Of a DNA stretch of 64,000 bases, positions 8,162 to 15,741 are shown piece by piece. Location: the NCBI GenBank assembly GCA_020050685.1, contig JAGVKG010000021.1:1-64000 (forward strand), read 5' to 3'. Each line of letters starts with the position of its first letter. The stretch's first letter is position 1. The position numbers and the translations under genes are program-made. The notes beneath the pieces are model-generated. The model was not told the origin of the DNA and ran no database searches. It worked only from the letters and a program-made list of their open reading frames with translations. The stretch comes from Candidatus Obscuribacterales bacterium. GTDB taxonomy: Bacteria > Cyanobacteriota > Vampirovibrionia > Obscuribacterales > Obscuribacteraceae.

Positions 8162-9442
8162 TCATAAGGGGAACGACCAGAGCATCGACAACGGCAAGGC
8201 AATCCGGCCGGCACCGAATGACAGCAGATCGCTGCCCAGATAAACGACGAAACCTATACCTTTATAGCTTTTCCCGGGACCTTCGCTCATGAACCAGTTG
8301 ATATGGCGAAAGTCATCAGCTCCCACCTTGCCAGAGGCTTTCATTTCAAAAAGCGCTAGCAACCTGCCAGGTGCTTCAGCAACGATGTCGACTTCGCGCG
8401 CATCTTGCCTCCAATGATAAAGGCGCCAGCGCTTGCCCAAGTGCGGCAATGACTTCTCCAGTTCCGCGAAGACAAAGCTTTCAAGAACGTGCCCAAAAGC
8501 TACAGGATCGGCTCCAAGGCCGAAGCTGCTGCTGTCCTCTCCGCGTAGTGCCGTAGCGCAACCAGTGTCAAGAAAATGAAGCTTTGATGCCTTAATTTCA
8601 CGCTTGGCGCCAGAAGAAGTCCAGGCACCAAGGCGGTGTATGACACCCAGTCTGCAAAGAATATCTATATAACTGTCTACGGTTTCTTTGCGCGCCTGCA
8701 ACGCTTTACAGAGTGCAGCAACGCTGAGTTCCTCAGCCGTTCGTGCCGCTAACTGGTCGATGAGGCGGCGCAAAATGTCAGGCTTGCGAACCTCGGCAAT
8801 AGGAGCTACATCACGTTCAATGATGCTATCCAGGTAGCTTATGTATCTATGAGTGCGATCTTGATCACCAAGCTTACGGATTTCAGGGAACCCGCCGCGC
8901 ACGATTAGATCGCGAGCTTGCGCCCGCGTAAATGACAGCGCTTTGGGCAATGCGCCCAGGCAATCTTTAGGATACTCAAACACAATGTCGAGCAACCGGC
9001 AAGGACCCTGCTTGGCTATTTCCGGTGCACTCAGCGGGCGCAGCGTCAGTGTCATTACCCGGCCGGCCAGTGAGTCATATGCGTTGCCGGTCGTAAAAAT
9101 GTCCGATGAACCAGTCAGAATAAATTGTCCCGGTCGGCGATCGGCATCAACAATTCGTTTTAACGCCAGGGTAATTTCGGGCAGTCGCTGTACCTCGTCA
9201 AGCACGATAGGACGTCTCGACCCTTGCGCCTCTTCGCAAAGAAGCTCAAGCTGTCCATATGGGTCTGCTGCTAGTGCTGCCCGCATGCGATCATCGTCGA
9301 GACTCACATAGCGGCTTGTCAGGATAAGCTCCTTGACCAGAGTTGTCTTGCCTGCTTGCCGTGGCCCAACGATATTGACGACCCTGCTTGTGCCCAGAGC
9401 GCGCTCTACCCTTATTGCCAGATGACGCGTTAGTACTTTCAA
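8162..9442 (-). CDS. AAA_14/DUF4143 ATP-binding protein
   Basis: A 426-residue member of the large AAA_14-DUF4143 family, often scattered in accessory regions and of unknown function. Walker A GPRQAGKT is at 26-33, Walker B IVLDEVQ around 79-85, and a sensor-like ILTGSS follows. The middle part is a helix-turn-helix-like region, and the C-terminal DUF4143 domain carries EVDIV then FEMKAS, a pattern like PD-(D/E)xK nucleases. The ATG at 9442 faces the HipBA operon across a 250-bp divergent spacer holding four phased repeats. Some relatives are proposed to act in defence or as toxin-like ATPases; the sequence alone does not decide. Confidence 0.85.
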   Translation of the reverse strand: MKVLTRHLAIRVERALGTSRVVNIVGPRQAGKTTLVKELILTSRYVSLDDDRMRAALAADPYGQLELLCEEAQGSRRPIVLDEVQRLPEITLALKRIVDADRRPGQFILTGSSDIFTTGNAYDSLAGRVMTLTLRPLSAPEIAKQGPCRLLDIVFEYPKDCLGALPKALSFTRAQARDLIVRGGFPEIRKLGDQDRTHRYISYLDSIIERDVAPIAEVRKPDILRRLIDQLAARTAEELSVAALCKALQARKETVDSYIDILCRLGVIHRLGAWTSSGAKREIKASKLHFLDTGCATALRGEDSSSFGLGADPVAFGHVLESFVFAELEKSLPHLGKRWRLYHWRQDAREVDIVAEAPGRLLALFEMKASGKVGADDFRHINWFMSEGPGKSYKGIGFVVYLGSDLLSFGAGRIALPLSMLWSFPL

Positions 9443-9483
9443 TTTGGTTCCTCTGGATATAGGAAAAATACCGAGGGCAAAAT

Positions 9484-9560
9484 GCTATCACAAATACTAC
9501 AAAAAGGCTATTAGAAAGCTCGCGAATTAGCTATTAGCGACCCCGTAAATCGGCTATTAG
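9484..9560. repeat. Four phased GCTATTAG repeats, 23-bp period
   Basis: GCTATTAG occurs at 9507, 9530 and 9553, each exactly 23 bp apart, and a degenerate copy GCTATCAC lies one period earlier at 9484. The DNA between the repeats is not conserved. The block sits in the divergent spacer between the DUF4143 ATPase and the HipB/HipA pair, so a DNA-binding site array (perhaps for the HipB-like protein) is the simplest reading. Confidence 0.65.
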
Positions 9561-9691
9561 GATTAGGGCTGTAATGGTTGAGCTAAATGCTGGTCTTGCT
9601 ACAGGGCTGCATTGCCCGGGTTGCTCGAGTTGATAATAAGTGGTAAAATATTGCTCATTAGATCCTTAAATTGGAAATAAGAGGCAATATT

Positions 9692-9997
9692 TTGCACTTT
9701 GAGTTAGCGGCTACTGACGAGATCGCCCGGGAGTTCGGCAATCGACTTCGGGCTCACAGGCTGGCTGAAAACCTCCAGCAAAGTGAGCTAGCCGCCCGCG
9801 CCGGTATATCTCGAAGGACACTGGTCAACTTCGAGCGCAGCGGGCGCGCCTCTTTCGATGTGTTCTTGCGCATAGCAACGGCGCTCGGCCTCGTCGAGTC
9901 CATGTCGAACTTATTTGAGCTAAAGCCAAAATCCATCAAGGCTATGGAGCGAGCTAATCAAAAGCGCCAACGAGCATCGCGGAGACAATCCGAATGA
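9692..9997 (+). CDS. HipB-like Xre-family antitoxin
   Basis: A 101-residue helix-turn-helix protein. The Xre domain covers about residues 14-75 (FGNRLRAHRLAENLQQSELA, GISRRTLVNFERSGRASFDV). I choose the TTG at 9692 because GAGG lies 7 nt upstream; a TTG at 9671 would add seven residues and lacks a ribosome site. The gene overlaps the next one by four bases (ATGA), the usual layout of hipBA operons. It is expected to bind HipA and repress the operon, possibly through the phased repeats upstream. The basic C-terminal tail (RANQKRQRASRRQSE) is likely disordered. Confidence 0.85.
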   Translation: MHFELAATDEIAREFGNRLRAHRLAENLQQSELAARAGISRRTLVNFERSGRASFDVFLRIATALGLVESMSNLFELKPKSIKAMERANQKRQRASRRQSE

Positions 9998-11223
9998 AGA
10001 AGTTGAGCGTGATCTACATGGGCTGGGGGGAGCGATTCGAGTTGGGAGTGCTGGCGGACGACGGCAGAGAGCTTCTTTTCGAGTACTCACCTCAAGCGAT
10101 AAACCGCGGCCTTGAACTTTCGCCTCTCAAACTACCGTTAAGTTCGAAATCGTTTGGTGATTTTCCGGAACATCAGTTTCGATTGCCCGGACTGGTGAGT
10201 GATGCCTTGCCAGATGGCTGGGGCATGTTGTTGATGGACAGGCTCTTTCGTAAGCAGGGAAGGGATCTGGCTCAGATCTCTCCTTTGGATCGACTGGCGT
10301 TCATTGGCGACAAAGCGATGGGAGCACTCGCCTTCGAGCCAGCCGAGCGCGAGTCACTCACACTAACAGATGTGCAATTGCTGGATCTCGCACGCGATGT
10401 TCGCCACGTAATGGATGATGAGAGCGAGGTTCTATTGCGTAAACTTGCTCTGATGGGCGGTTCGCCTCACGGTGTGCGTCCGAAGGTCTTGGTGAATTTT
10501 GATCGCAAAAGCAATCGCATGTACAGTTCGGAGAGTGGTGAAGGAAGCCCTATTTTGGTGAAATTTCCAGCACAGCATGAGCACAAGGATGTATGCGCGG
10601 TGGAAGCAATGTACAACCGGATCGCTAGTGCGAGTGGGATTCGAGTTCCTGTAATGGAATACTTTGATCTCGACACGGAGCTTTCAGCGTTTGGTATCGA
10701 ACGCTTCGATCGCTTCGAGAGCATGCGCATACCAATGCACACGGCGGCCGGAGCGGCGCATGTGGATTTTCGGATTCCGCAGCTCGACTACATTGCTTTG
10801 TTGCGATTGACGCAGTTCATGACCCGCGATGCACGGGAGGTGCTGCAAGCGTTCAAGCGATGCGTGTTCAATGTAATGTTCAACAACCGGGACGACCATT
10901 CGAAAAACTTTTCCTTCTTAATGGGGAAGGATGGCAGATGGCAACTTTCGCCCGCCTATGATCTGACATTCAGCCAAGGACCGAACGGTGAACATCAAAT
11001 GGATATTTGCGGCGAAGCACGCGCTCCTGCACGCAAACATTTGCTGCAACTGGCAAATAAGAGTGGTATCGCGGAACGAGCGGCTGCGGAAATCATCGAG
11101 CGAATTGCTACTGTGGCGGAAGGCTTCAGTGACTTTGCCAGTGCTTTACCGATCAGAGCCGAAACACTGAAGCTAATTGAGAAGGCAGTGAAGTCGAATC
11201 GTGCACGGCTCGTCACAAATTAA
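9994..11223 (+). CDS. HipA-family serine/threonine kinase toxin
   Basis: A 409-residue HipA-type kinase. HipA toxins phosphorylate targets such as glutamyl-tRNA synthetase and induce dormancy. Family segments visible: ELSPLKLPL in the N-subdomain, LPDGWGMLLMDRLF, GGSPHGVRPKVLV near 153-165 (ATP-site region), the catalytic NNRDDHSKNF near 297, and SPAYDLTFSQGPNGEHQM near 318. All key kinase residues are present, so the toxin is probably active. The start overlaps the antitoxin stop. The stop overlaps the stop of the convergent nuclease-helicase gene (shared TTAA at 11220-11223). Confidence 0.9.
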   Translation: MKKLSVIYMGWGERFELGVLADDGRELLFEYSPQAINRGLELSPLKLPLSSKSFGDFPEHQFRLPGLVSDALPDGWGMLLMDRLFRKQGRDLAQISPLDRLAFIGDKAMGALAFEPAERESLTLTDVQLLDLARDVRHVMDDESEVLLRKLALMGGSPHGVRPKVLVNFDRKSNRMYSSESGEGSPILVKFPAQHEHKDVCAVEAMYNRIASASGIRVPVMEYFDLDTELSAFGIERFDRFESMRIPMHTAAGAAHVDFRIPQLDYIALLRLTQFMTRDAREVLQAFKRCVFNVMFNNRDDHSKNFSFLMGKDGRWQLSPAYDLTFSQGPNGEHQMDICGEARAPARKHLLQLANKSGIAERAAAEIIERIATVAEGFSDFASALPIRAETLKLIEKAVKSNRARLVTN

Positions 11224-14200
11224 GTATTTTGTTGATCAACAATTCGGCAGAACAAATTCACAAGTTGCATCTGCTCGACGCTTGTGCAATTTGCGTTTGA
11301 TAGTGCGGGATTTGCGACAACAATCGCAAGCGTTTCGGCGCGAGAGATGGCGACGTTTAGTCTGTTTTTGCTGAAGAGAAAGTCTAATCCGCGGGGGGAG
11401 TCGGTGGCGTTGCTTGCGCACATCGATACGATCACGACGGGCTTTTCGCGGCCTTGGAATTTGTCCACGGAGGCAACGAGTGCGTTAGGCAATCGACTCT
11501 TGATCTTGCGCACCTGCATGTTGTAGGGCGCAACGATTAGGATGTCGTCTAATTTTAATGGGCGGTTAACCTTGGCTTCTTTATTATACACGCTGCAATG
11601 CAGTAGCTCTTCTACTAATTGTGCGATCATGTCTGCTTCTTCGTCGCTGCCTTGGGTGTTGCCTTCATGTTGAACCGGCACGAACAACAATCCGGCCGTT
11701 TTGGAAATGTGTTTGATACCACTTTCGGGAATGGTGAGTATGCGCGCGGCGGCGTCCGGGTGTGAATGCAATCTGTCTTGATAAATTGCGCCGGAGGTGA
11801 ATTTACAAATTTCTGGATGCAGTCGATATGTAAGACCAAGGAATATGCCAAGATCTTCTGGTATGACTTGATGTTCGCCAAGAAAATATTCAAGTGCAGA
11901 CTTTCCACTTTCTCCAGGATGTGCACCTTTCATCGGCTGGCTCAATTGCATTTGATCGCCAATCAAAACAATATTGGTTGTGCTTGGTGCCATGCCGACG
12001 ATGTTGGCGACAGCTACCTGACCAGCTTCATCCACAAATAGATAATCAAGCGTGCCAGTAGCACCTTCGTCGCTAAAAGCCCAGGCGGTGCCGCCTACTA
12101 AATCAAATATACATGCACCGGAAGCAAAACCAGCTTTTGCATCTTTCACATGACGCACCAGACCGGTATTAAATAATTCGTGGTCTGATTCACCGGCAAG
12201 TTTAGCGGCGTTCAGTGCGAGCCCGGCTTCTTTTGCTTTCTTGGCAGTAGCAAGCAGCAAATTGCAAATCGCTTGATGGGAATGGGAAGTGATGCCTATT
12301 TTCTTTCCTGCCTTGAGGAGCTCAACAATAATTGCGGCTGCGGTTGTGGTTTTGCCACCACCAGGTGGACCTTGAATGCACAATGTCGTGTTGTCCATAT
12401 TGCGCACAACATCAATTGCGGATTGCCTTAAATCAACACCATCTGGAATGATTTTACCTGCGGTTTTGCCAACAATTCTAGGACGTTTGCGCAGAAGAAA
12501 GTCCTCAATTGCCTGAGGCAATTCACCTTCGTCGTGCCAATGCAAAACAGTTCGATAAATTGATGCAGCGATTTTTTCCGCGCCCACAAAGTCTTGTGGG
12601 ATAAGACTCAAACGCTGTGGAGGTGGTAGCACCTTGACGCCAAGTTTGATTGAAGCCAAGCCGGCTTCTTCATCAAGACTGTAAATTGAAGTTCCCGAGC
12701 TGAGATCGTGCGCATAAATGCATTTATCACCCGTGGCAAGCTTTGTGTCCTGCACGGGATCATAACTATATTCGTATGCAAAGGATCGTTTTACTTGGAC
12801 AGGTGGCGTGCCTGTTCTTTCCAATCCGCCTAGGCAATCAATATTATCTATAAGTTGTTGCTCCGTCATCGCATGCCGGTCGTACCTTGCCCAGAAAACT
12901 GGCTTTGCTTCCCGCCAGTGAAATTCCAATAAGTGCGCAAGCAGTTCTTGTAGCTCGCAGTCTTGCGAAAACTCATCGGGCTCAGGCAAATCGGACAACA
13001 ACATTGCTGCCAATTGGGCAGCATCGTTTCTGCGATCGACCTTTTCCGAATCAATTGCCTTCTTTTCTTCCGGTGGTACCCATGTAATTCCATTTGACTT
13101 TTGCACATCGCGCAGCCAACGCGCAAGTTGCCAGGTTGAATCACAATCGTCTTGGTTGTAATCGCGAATGTCCTTGAGTGTTTTGGAGGTCTGCCAAGTA
13201 TCACCATCCCGCTTTTCCAGCCAGCGTTCATAAAAGACAATTGAATCAGTGGCTTTGGCCACTTCACCTTTGCGTTTTTCGCGATAAAGATGTTCGACGT
13301 TCTTAATTGAATAGCTTGGTTCACCAATGCGCAGACCCTGGCGAACTACAGTGTATAAATCAACGAACACCTCGTTGCGCAAGAGGTCATCTACTTCCTG
13401 CTCGCGTGTGCCATAGCGCCCCATCAACTTACGCAGAGCAGCAACTTCATATACGTTGTAATGGTAAATGTGCATGGTCTTGTCATTCAACCAGCGTTCG
13501 TGTACCCAATCAACAAATTCTTCAAATGCTTGTCTTTCTTCCTCGCGATTGTGTGCCCACCAGTCTCGGAATTCCGGCTCGCCGTCTTGTATGTAAGTTG
13601 CGCCAAACAAATATTCCAATCCGCCTTGTACGTGGGGATAACCCTCCATGTCGAAGAACACATCATTGGCGGATGCGGGAGGTAAGAGCGTTAGACCGCG
13701 GCGAGGGTTCTGTGGATTTTGTGCTATCAACTCGTATTTTGGTTTGGGTAAACCGAGAGATTCCAATTGCAGGCGCGCTTGTTGCTTGAGTGTGGCAAGA
13801 GTGTCGGACTGCATGTCCGGGATATAAGACAACTGTGATTGAGCAAGCTCTGTGAGCGTGTTGATGCCAGCGCTCTTGAGCTTCTTAATTTGCGTTGCGC
13901 GAATGTTTGCCACGCGACTTAGGTGATCGCATTCCTCCATCAATTGTTCTGCGTGACTTTGCCAGCGTCCCAATTTTTCTAACGCAGACACCTCTGGAGC
14001 TTTGTTCGGATCGAACGTGGCTTGAGCCTTAAGAAAAGATTCCTTTAGGCTTTTGTAAAAGTAGAAATAATCTGCGGTGCGGAATGAGCGCAAGTCTCCA
14101 TTCCCTAGTACAATTTGTAATACGCTGGGCGTCACGCCCTGAATGGTCTCGAGCATTTCCGCGTAGCAGCAAAGTTGAATGATGAAGTAAGGTTTTGGTT

Positions 14201-14612
14201 TGAGCGCAAGCTTGGTATCTGACACCAAATAATGGAAATCGCCCAGGTTGGATTTGCCTTCTGCTCTGGTGAGGAAATCCGCAAAGCCGGCGAAGCCGTC
14301 GCTGCGTAATGCCGCTTGATAGATGACATCGGCGCCGCTCTTCATTGCTTCCAGGGTGAGAGCTTGCGCGTCCCCTTTGTTGCTGGCGATCTCGCATACG
14401 TTCTTATGAGTTTGTTTCAGTCGATCGAGATAGGCAGCTTCGTGCTTGAGCCCGTGCTCGCGTAAGATGCGCATTTCCTCGCCTGCTTCATCGGGCTTAA
14501 CCTGATCGGGAAACTCTAGATAGAAGCGGTCCATGTAAGACGCGAACGGCGATTCCATGAATGTGATTAGGTCCGATGGCGAATAGACTAATGTGCCGTT
14601 TTGTTTCTTCAT
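11220..14612 (-). CDS. TM0106-type RecB-like nuclease fused to RNase H-like domain and SF1 (Dna2-like) helicase
   Basis: An 1130-residue multidomain enzyme. The N-terminal part is a RecB-type PD-(D/E)xK nuclease (GFADFL near 105, SDTKLALK near 128, QLCCYAEM near 145). A central RNase H-like domain begins FFDMEGYPH near 319 and ends NQDDCDSTWQL. The C-terminal half is a superfamily 1 helicase of the Dna2/UPF1 kind: GPPGGGKTTT near 746, FVDEAGQ, GDQMQLSQP near 879, YRLHPEI, and KFQGREKPVV with NVAISRA near the end. It should unwind and degrade DNA or RNA-DNA structures, in repair or defence. The start is the ATG at 14612. A shared-type promoter (site C) lies about 40 bp upstream, so it is predicted to be co-regulated with the thermonuclease operon and WYL gene. 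Confidence 0.9.
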   Translation of the reverse strand: MKKQNGTLVYSPSDLITFMESPFASYMDRFYLEFPDQVKPDEAGEEMRILREHGLKHEAAYLDRLKQTHKNVCEIASNKGDAQALTLEAMKSGADVIYQAALRSDGFAGFADFLTRAEGKSNLGDFHYLVSDTKLALKPKPYFIIQLCCYAEMLETIQGVTPSVLQIVLGNGDLRSFRTADYFYFYKSLKESFLKAQATFDPNKAPEVSALEKLGRWQSHAEQLMEECDHLSRVANIRATQIKKLKSAGINTLTELAQSQLSYIPDMQSDTLATLKQQARLQLESLGLPKPKYELIAQNPQNPRRGLTLLPPASANDVFFDMEGYPHVQGGLEYLFGATYIQDGEPEFRDWWAHNREEERQAFEEFVDWVHERWLNDKTMHIYHYNVYEVAALRKLMGRYGTREQEVDDLLRNEVFVDLYTVVRQGLRIGEPSYSIKNVEHLYREKRKGEVAKATDSIVFYERWLEKRDGDTWQTSKTLKDIRDYNQDDCDSTWQLARWLRDVQKSNGITWVPPEEKKAIDSEKVDRRNDAAQLAAMLLSDLPEPDEFSQDCELQELLAHLLEFHWREAKPVFWARYDRHAMTEQQLIDNIDCLGGLERTGTPPVQVKRSFAYEYSYDPVQDTKLATGDKCIYAHDLSSGTSIYSLDEEAGLASIKLGVKVLPPPQRLSLIPQDFVGAEKIAASIYRTVLHWHDEGELPQAIEDFLLRKRPRIVGKTAGKIIPDGVDLRQSAIDVVRNMDNTTLCIQGPPGGGKTTTAAAIIVELLKAGKKIGITSHSHQAICNLLLATAKKAKEAGLALNAAKLAGESDHELFNTGLVRHVKDAKAGFASGACIFDLVGGTAWAFSDEGATGTLDYLFVDEAGQVAVANIVGMAPSTTNIVLIGDQMQLSQPMKGAHPGESGKSALEYFLGEHQVIPEDLGIFLGLTYRLHPEICKFTSGAIYQDRLHSHPDAAARILTIPESGIKHISKTAGLLFVPVQHEGNTQGSDEEADMIAQLVEELLHCSVYNKEAKVNRPLKLDDILIVAPYNMQVRKIKSRLPNALVASVDKFQGREKPVVIVSMCASNATDSPRGLDFLFSKNRLNVAISRAETLAIVVANPALSNANCTSVEQMQLVNLFCRIVDQQNT

Positions 14613-14650
14613 GGCTAGCTGTCCGAGTTCCCTTTGGCTTCCCTTCTTCG

Positions 14651-14685
14651 ATGATACAGCGAGTCACTGCATTAAGTTTGCAGTG
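14651..14685 (-). promoter_or_regulatory. Shared-motif promoter C (nuclease-helicase gene)
   Basis: A perfect palindrome CACTGCA (14665-14671), 7 nt, TGCAGTG (14679-14685). On the minus strand an 8-nt gap is followed by the -10 hexamer TATCAT (14656-14651). Flanking bases also resemble site D upstream of the thermonuclease gene (GATGATA then TCACTGCAT). Confidence 0.75.
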
Positions 14686-14817
14686 CGCTGATGTCGCAGC
14701 CACAATCGCAACACGGACATCGATTCCGCGCTTCGTCACAGATTTTAACAACTGACAACCGGATTCCTTTGAACTTTTTTGCGGGTTATTCGTCTTTATA
14801 TATGGGAAGTCCAGCGC

Positions 14818-14857
14818 GTCCACTTGGCGTGGACTTAACTTAAATGTTAATATTAAC
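14818..14857. promoter_or_regulatory. Hairpin and 12-bp palindrome upstream of the Xre gene
   Basis: GTCCAC-TTGGC-GTGGAC (14818-14834) can form a hairpin, and GTTAATATTAAC (14846-14857) is a perfect palindrome 53 bp upstream of the Xre start. The second is a plausible operator for the Xre protein. A three-codon frame (ATG at 14872) lies between. Confidence 0.4.
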
Positions 14858-14910
14858 AAGGAAGCTAAATTATGAACCAATAATCCAAATCATCAAGGAA
14901 GGCTGATCGC

Positions 14911-15360
14911 ATGATAAGGACAGAAGCTGAATACAATGAGTGCCTAAAGCGCTTGAAACAGGATAAGGATTTCATTTCCAAGCAGAAGAAGGCGTTGGTG
15001 GCCGAAGGCTTATCTAAGGAGACTGTTCAACGAGCGCTGCAGCCATCTTTGTCTTTTCACGAGCGGATGGTTGAGGATGTCCAGTGGTACGAAAGAGTGA
15101 AACGACGTGATTTCGGTGCGTTAACACAATTGACAGATCTAGGGCAGTGGCTTATTGCGCTACGTATTGCTAATGCTATCAGCCAGTCCGAGTTGGCTAG
15201 ACGTTTGGGTGTAAAAGAATCGCAAATATCACGGGACGAGAAGAATGAATATCACGGTATCACCCTTGAGCGGGCTCAGCGCGTTTTGGACGCACTGCAA
15301 GAGGAGCTCGAAATTTGTGTTTCAGAGAAACGAACTCGAAAGAGGCATCGCGTGTTATAG
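14911..15360 (+). CDS. Xre-family helix-turn-helix regulator
   Basis: A 149-residue protein. The N-terminal part is a charged helical region (MIRTEAEYNECLKRLKQDKD), like antitoxins that precede an Xre domain. The HTH domain covers about 80-135 (GQWLIALRIANAISQSELA, GVKESQISRDEKNEYHGITL). AAGGA stands upstream of the ATG at 14911. No toxin gene is adjacent on the same strand: the next genes are convergent exported proteins, and the divergent neighbour is the nuclease-helicase. It may be a solitary regulator of that divergent gene. A palindrome at 14846-14857 could be its operator. Confidence 0.8.
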   Translation: MIRTEAEYNECLKRLKQDKDFISKQKKALVAEGLSKETVQRALQPSLSFHERMVEDVQWYERVKRRDFGALTQLTDLGQWLIALRIANAISQSELARRLGVKESQISRDEKNEYHGITLERAQRVLDALQEELEICVSEKRTRKRHRVL

Positions 15361-15384
15361 GAGTGGACATTCGGCGCAAAATGT

Positions 15385-15720
15385 TTATTCTTCTATTCCG
15401 GGTCCCCAAATTGTATAGCCATTGCCGAACGGTGTTACATTTACGATGCCATTGACCGGACCACCCCAGACGGTGTATCCATTGCCAAATGGTGTTACGT
15501 TTATGATGCCGTTTATTGATCCGCCCCAAACGGTATAGCCATTGCCAAATGGTGTGACGTTTATGATCCCCGGTGCTGCGAAATCGCGTGCCGGATAACG
15601 CCGAGCATATTGCATAAACATATTGTTTGAATGGCGATTGTAATGACCAAAACTTTGTGCCTGTGCCGGCAGCGTCGCCAGTAAGATTGTTGTCGCGAGC
15701 AAAACTTGTTTCTTAAACAT
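15385..15720 (-). CDS. Small exported protein with three 21-residue repeats
   Basis: A 111-residue protein with a clear signal peptide (MFKKQVLLATTILLATLPAQA, cleavage after AQA). After a His/Arg-rich stretch come three tandem repeats of about 21 residues, each containing G-I-(I/V)-NVTPFGNGYT-(V/I)-WG, encoded by 63-bp DNA repeats between about 15403 and 15568. It is the last gene of a four-gene operon (gaps of 22 and 17 bp and an overlap) headed by the thermonuclease. I do not recognise the repeat. The aromatic/glycine composition suggests an extracellular beta-rich or surface-binding peptide. AGGAGG stands before the ATG. Confidence 0.75.
   Translation of the reverse strand: MFKKQVLLATTILLATLPAQAQSFGHYNRHSNNMFMQYARRYPARDFAAPGIINVTPFGNGYTVWGGSINGIINVTPFGNGYTVWGGPVNGIVNVTPFGNGYTIWGPGIEE
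15403..15568 (-). repeat. Coding tandem repeat, about 63-bp unit, 2.6 copies
   Basis: Three copies of a segment encoding NVTPFGNGYT(V/I)WG lie in tandem with a 63-bp period inside the small exported protein gene. The copies are about 90 percent identical, so the expansion looks fairly recent. Confidence 0.8.
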
Positions 15721-15741
15721 TGTGACCTCCTCGATATCAGA

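Noticed and set aside
9484-9560. CRISPR-like array
   Set aside because: The repeated unit is only 8 bp and the period 23 bp; there is no cas gene nearby.
13307-13789. 160-codon plus-strand open frame
   Set aside because: It lies entirely antisense to the nuclease-helicase gene and its protein has no family features; the minus-strand frame is well supported.
15260-15529. 89-codon minus-strand frame overlapping the small repeat protein
   Set aside because: It is an alternative frame of the tandem repeat; the other frame has a signal peptide and a ribosome site.
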